NCBI GenBank assembly: GCA_910578745.1
Contig: CAJTSN010000025.1
Location: forward strand, 1-25,167
Length of the DNA: 25,167 nt
Source: an uncultured Bacilli bacterium
GTDB lineage: Bacteria; Bacillota_I; Bacilli_A; RF39; UBA660
Reading direction: 5' to 3'
The stretch's first letter is position 1. The number at the start of each line of letters is the position of its first letter. Position numbers and translations under genes: made by a program. The notes under the pieces were generated by a model. The model saw nothing but the letters and a program-made list of their open reading frames with translations, had not been told where the DNA came from and did not search any database. Positions 22,645-25,167 of this stretch are shown piece by piece.

Positions 22645-23292
22645 TCAATCTTTTACCCACCTATTTATTTCTTCTTTAGATGAAATTGTAAATCTTCTAC
22701 CATCTTTCCAATTAACATTCTTGTTGTAGTTTCTTAATGTATTCATACTACCACTTATCCCCGTGCTTCCAGAAGTACAAAATGGAATAACTGTTTTTCC
22801 ACTTAAATCATAAGTATCTAAAAAGGTTAGAATAACTTTTGGAACATCTCCCCACCAAATAGGAAATCCTAGATAAATTGTGTCATAAATGTCTATATTT
22901 ATTTTGTTTGCAATTTCTGGTCTTGCGGAATCGTCATTTTGTTCTCTATTTGCTCTACTATTATTGTTGTTATAATTTAAATCATCACTCGTATATTTAG
23001 AGGAGGGAACTATCTCAAATATAACTCCTTTTGTTGCTTCTTCAATATACTTGGCAACAGTTTCTGTTGTACCAGTAGCAGAAAAATAAACTACTGCAAT
23101 TTTACTATTGCTATTCATATCGTTCTCCTCTTTTTCTTCTCCATTCTCATTTTCATCTATATTTGTGTTTTCTACATTTTTAGTTGGGATATTATCTATA
23201 TTGCTTTTACTATTATTAAAAGTAATAAATAATACTAATCCTATTCCAACTAAAACGAACAAACTAACGATTACTAATACTTTTTTACTCAT
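22645..23292 (-). CDS. Membrane-anchored flavodoxin
   Basis: The 215-residue protein starts with a single hydrophobic helix (residues about 4-26, VLVIVSLFVLVGIGLVLFI) without a lipobox Cys. An Asn/Glu-rich spacer follows (about 27-60), then a flavodoxin domain. The FMN phosphate loop reads YFSATGTTETVAKYI; a second FMN loop is FPIWWGDVPKVILTFLD; PFCTSGSTGISGSM follows. It is probably an extracytoplasmic FMN electron carrier tethered to the membrane. The start at 23292 has GAGGAAG upstream; an in-frame codon at 23307 lies inside the preceding gene. Its start overlaps that gene by 8 nt. It is the second gene of a three-gene unit controlled from the divergent LysR region. Partner enzyme unknown. 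Confidence 0.88.
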   Translation of the reverse strand: MSKKVLVIVSLFVLVGIGLVLFITFNNSKSNIDNIPTKNVENTNIDENENGEEKEENDMNSNSKIAVVYFSATGTTETVAKYIEEATKGVIFEIVPSSKYTSDDLNYNNNNSRANREQNDDSARPEIANKINIDIYDTIYLGFPIWWGDVPKVILTFLDTYDLSGKTVIPFCTSGSTGISGSMNTLRNYNKNVNWKDGRRFTISSKEEINRWVKD

Positions 23293-23521
23293 TTTTATCT
23301 TCCTCATTTTCTAATATAAATTTTAAGTAATCTAAATTATTGATGCAATGTTCATTCTTATGAATTTTATCTAGTAATTTCTTTCGTTTTCTTGTCAAAC
23401 ATTCACATTGTTTATCTAAACTGCTATTTTTATAAAGTTCCACAAACTCTTTTATTTCTTCATCAGATAAATCAGCTTCTTTTAAATTATCAAGCAACTT
23501 CTCTAATTCTTTTTTTATCAT
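23285..23521 (-). CDS. Small helical protein resembling the C-terminal half of MerR regulators
   Basis: The 78-residue protein is all helical and contains no DNA-binding head. Its core, ADLSDEEIKEFVELYKNSSL followed by a long basic helix and INNLDYLKFILEN, resembles the dimerisation/effector part of MerR-family proteins (GMSxxDIKxYxEL...ERLxLLxxxxxxLxxxIxxLxxxLxxIDYKI). Two cysteines (QCECL) lie at the start of the coiled-coil helix. AGGAGG precedes the ATG. It is the promoter-proximal gene of the flavodoxin/DXS-like unit and overlaps the flavodoxin gene. It may sense a ligand or act as an antirepressor; this is inference from pattern similarity alone. Confidence 0.7.
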   Translation of the reverse strand: MIKKELEKLLDNLKEADLSDEEIKEFVELYKNSSLDKQCECLTRKRKKLLDKIHKNEHCINNLDYLKFILENEEDKNE

Positions 23522-23541
23522 ATTATTCCTCCTCTAATGAC

Positions 23542-23570
23542 ATTATATACTCCCATAATAGTAATAGCAA
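23542..23570 (-). promoter_or_regulatory. Promoter for the flavodoxin/DXS-like unit
   Basis: On the minus strand, TTGCTA (23570-23565) and TATAAT (23547-23542) are separated by 17 bp. The two LysR-box palindromes lie directly upstream of the -35, the position expected for activation. Confidence 0.6.
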
Positions 23571-23609
23571 ATACTTATAAAGTATAAACAATAATGCTTT
23601 TAAAGCATT
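23571..23609. promoter_or_regulatory. Tandem T-N11-A palindromes (LysR operator candidates)
   Basis: ATACTT-ATA-AAGTAT (23571-23585) and AATGCTTT-T-AAAGCATT (23593-23609) are both perfect palindromes, each containing the LysR-type T-N11-A core. Their centres are 23 bp apart (about two helical turns), between the divergent promoters. This fits the recognition-site/activation-site pair of LysR regulators. Confidence 0.6.
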
Positions 23610-23650
23610 TCAATTCATGATACAATATAATCGGTTTGGAGAATAAGAGT

Positions 23651-24529
23651 ATGGAAATTAGAGTTTTAAAATATTTTCTTGTTGTTGCTAGGGAGCAAAA
23701 CATAACAAAATCAGCAGAAGTATTGCATATTACACAACCTACACTATCACGACAATTAAAAGAATTAGAGGAAAAATTAGGGACACAATTACTTATTAGA
23801 GGAAATAAAAATATCTCTTTAACTGAGGATGGTTTACTATTTAGGAAACGAGCAGAAGAGATCGTTGAATTGGCTGATAAAACATTAAATGATATGAAAA
23901 ATTCGAAAGAAGAACTTGTAGGTGATATTTACATTGGGAGTGGAGAAACCGATGGATTAAGGCACATAATTTCATCAATAAAAATAATAAATAAAAAATA
24001 TCCTAATATTCGTTTTCATATAATTAGTGGTGATAAACAAGATATTATAGAAAAATTAGATAGAGGCTTAATAGATTTTGGTGTATTTTTAGACCCTATT
24101 GATAAAACAAAATATGACTATTTAAAAATACCTGCTATGGATACCTTTGGGGTTCTTGCTCGTAAAGATTCTGAACTCGCTCAAAAAGAATTTATAACTA
24201 AAAAAGACTTAATTGATAAGCCTATAATCATTTCAAGACAAACAACAAATGATAGTAATATAATGAGATGGTTTGGAACTACCCCAGATAAATTAAATAT
24301 TGTTGCCACTTACAATTTAGCATTCAATGCTTCCTTAATGGTAGATGAAAAAGTTGGATATGCTCTTATATTAGATAAAATTATCAATACTTCTGAAAGG
24401 AGTAACTTACGATTTATTCCTTTAAAACCTAATATAACAATAGATATGTATATTATGTGGAAAAAATATCAAATTTTTCCTAAAGTAACAAAAAAATTTT
24501 TAGGACAATTAAAGGATAGTTTAGAATAA
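23651..24529 (+). CDS. LysR-family transcriptional regulator
   Basis: The 292-residue protein has the classic N-terminal winged helix-turn-helix (MEIRVLKYFLVVAREQNITK, SAEVLHITQPTLSRQLKELE, LGTQLLIRGNKNISLTEDG). A linker helix follows, then a periplasmic-binding-like effector domain with GDIYIGSGETDGLRHIISSI and LDRGLIDFGVFLDPIDKTKY. The ATG at 23651 is chosen because family members begin at M-E-[IL]-R-x-L-x-Y-F; GGAG lies 9 nt upstream. An in-frame TTG at 23636 is less likely. It diverges from the MerR-tail/flavodoxin/DXS-like unit and most likely controls it, and itself, through the palindromes in the 129-bp gap. The effector is unknown. Confidence 0.94.
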   Translation: MEIRVLKYFLVVAREQNITKSAEVLHITQPTLSRQLKELEEKLGTQLLIRGNKNISLTEDGLLFRKRAEEIVELADKTLNDMKNSKEELVGDIYIGSGETDGLRHIISSIKIINKKYPNIRFHIISGDKQDIIEKLDRGLIDFGVFLDPIDKTKYDYLKIPAMDTFGVLARKDSELAQKEFITKKDLIDKPIIISRQTTNDSNIMRWFGTTPDKLNIVATYNLAFNASLMVDEKVGYALILDKIINTSERSNLRFIPLKPNITIDMYIMWKKYQIFPKVTKKFLGQLKDSLE

Positions 24530-24600
24530 AAATCAAACAAAAAAAGATCCTGTAAATAAAATTGTGTCAATAGATTTTTTGTTTATTGTTCGTTGAGCCA
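24530..24600 (+). other. Gap between the LysR gene and the IS110 left region
   Basis: AAACAAAAAA (about 24537-24546) and TTTTTTGTTT (24575-24584) are complementary around a roughly 30-nt loop, which may act as a weak terminator for the LysR gene. The exact left boundary of the insertion element cannot be fixed without an empty-site comparison. Confidence 0.3.
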
Positions 24601-24611
24601 CGATTTGGTAC

Positions 24612-24840
24612 TATAAAAGTGTAATAAGTAAATCCACTGATCAGGATTGAACGTTACACTCTTTTATATTATGATTGGAGTGATTGGTTAACGAAGGCAC
24701 GAATGAGATAAAGCTCTCCGAAACAAAACTGTTAACCAGCCTTCACATAATACATTCGATTAAGCAAGTTGAGACTGAAATAATTCTCGTGTAAAGAACC
24801 AAAATGAGACTATGTGAATGCGTTGGAACCAATCAATAAT
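24612..24840 (+). ncRNA. Candidate bridge RNA of the IS110 element
   Basis: The leader holds nested complementary arms. A 5' stem-loop pairs 24612-24624 with 24654-24668 (13 bp with a 2-nt bulge), and its loop contains AATCC/GGATT (24631-24635/24644-24648). An outer stem pairs TGATTGGTT (24681-24689) with AACCAATCA (24827-24835). Inside it, TGGTTAAC (24685-24692) pairs with GTTAACCA (24731-24738), and TTCACATA (24742-24749) with TATGTGAA (24811-24818). Each of the two domains contains an inner GAGA...TCTC hairpin. A 5' stem-loop plus two loop-bearing domains is the architecture reported for IS110 bridge RNAs, whose loops pair with target and donor DNA. Folding was done by eye, so ends and loops are approximate. 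Confidence 0.65.
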
Positions 24841-24867
24841 TAAGAGTAAAAAGGAAGGATTTGTAGT

Positions 24868-25167
24868 ATGAAATATGGTGTAGGTATTGATATTTCAAAA
24901 GGCAAAAGTACTGTGTCTATTTTATCTGAATGTGGTGAAGTAATGGAAATGCCATTTGAAATTAACCATGACAATGAAGGATTAAATCATTTAAAAGAAA
25001 TTTTAAATAAATATCCAAAAGAGAATTTGAAAATAGTTATGGAGGAAACAGGAACTTATCACTTATCAGTATTAAACTATTTATTAGATCATGATTTCTT
25101 TGTTTGTGCAGATAATGCATTTAAAATTAAAAAGCATCTAGATCATGATATTAGAAAAGTTAAAAAT
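24868..25167 (+). CDS. IS110-family transposase (recombinase), N-terminal part
   Basis: One hundred codons are visible before the window ends without a stop. The protein begins MKYGVGIDISKGKSTVSILS, in which Asp8 of GIDISK is the first acidic residue of the RuvC-like DEDD site. METGTY-type residues follow: IVMEETGTYH carries the catalytic Glu (about residue 59). The segment VCADNAFKIKKH and then DHDIRKVKN lead towards the K-x-D-xx-D pair, which lies just beyond the window. IS110 recombinases insert and excise through a circular intermediate, guided by a bridge RNA. The ATG at 24868 is preceded by AAGGAAGG about 8 nt upstream. Whether the gene is intact cannot be judged from this window. Confidence 0.92.
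   Translation, partial: MKYGVGIDISKGKSTVSILSECGEVMEMPFEINHDNEGLNHLKEILNKYPKENLKIVMEETGTYHLSVLNYLLDHDFFVCADNAFKIKKHLDHDIRKVKN

Larger units (their letters stand above)
24590..25167 (+). mobile_element. IS110-family insertion sequence, left part (cut by window end)
   Basis: This region comprises a structured non-coding leader of roughly 270 bp followed by the first 100 codons of a DEDD transposase. IS110 elements have long non-coding ends and usually lack obvious terminal inverted repeats, and none is seen here. A leader upstream of the transposase is the plan of the IS110 (IS621-like) subgroup rather than IS1111. The left edge is approximate and the right end is outside the window. Confidence 0.8.

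Noticed and set aside
1..25167. CRISPR array, rRNA or tRNA genes
   Set aside because: No regularly spaced direct repeats and no cloverleaf or rRNA-like sequence were seen. The repeats in the IS leader are inverted and not regularly spaced.

Overview
The window is low-GC, and its gene content points to the Bacillota, class Bacilli in the wide sense (Erysipelotrichia/RF39-like gut lineages are plausible; this is inference). The pointers are an RNA polymerase delta subunit, RecU, DnaD, a YwiB-ArgS pair, an infC-rpmI-rplT operon with an L20-type leader, and sporulation genes. TGA is used as a stop and TGG encodes Trp, so this is not a Mollicute with a reassigned code. Most genes have clear AGGAGG-type ribosome binding sites and vegetative TTGACA/TATAAT promoters.

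Layout. (1) 1-1500: two small XRE regulators diverging from one another, then yebC/yeeI. (2) 1573-6454: recU-pbp1 (class A PBP) converging on dnaD-nth, an arrangement also known around B. subtilis recU-ponA/nth-dnaD. (3) 6563-8110: infC-rpmI-rplT with a consensus promoter, an attenuator leader and a terminator; L20 carries an unusual C-terminal Rho_N/SAP-like tail. (4) 8339-11163: a UPF0316 membrane protein, two tandem VanY-type peptidases and a CmpB-like membrane protein. (5) 11292-14121: a 714-residue orphan followed by a decayed gene. (6) 14358-16927: ywiB-argS and rpoE (delta). (7) 17184-20546: a sporulation operon spoIIAA-sigF-spoVAC-spoVAD-spoVAE. (8) 20856-24529: a DXS-like enzyme, a membrane-anchored flavodoxin and a small MerR-tail-like protein, diverging from a LysR regulator. 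(9) about 24590-25167: the left part of an IS110-family element with a structured non-coding leader that fits a bridge RNA.

How the genes work together. recU/pbp1 and dnaD/nth are replication, repair and cell-wall housekeeping. The spo operon joins the forespore sigma factor to the dipicolinic-acid channel genes, but spoIIAB is absent, the SpoIIAA-like protein lacks the phosphorylatable serine, spoVAA and spoVAB are missing, and SpoVAC carries an extra 177-residue N-terminal region with an internal start site. The LysR/flavodoxin/DXS-like block beside the IS element looks like an accessory metabolic cassette. Its DXS-like enzyme has lost the arginines that hold the phosphate of glyceraldehyde 3-phosphate.

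Most noteworthy are the altered sigma-F control module, the SpoVAC N-terminal extension, the L20-Rho_N fusion, the candidate bridge RNA and the DXS-like paralogue. No rRNA, tRNA or CRISPR array was seen. All identifications are by eye from translated sequence and remembered family motifs; no database search was run.
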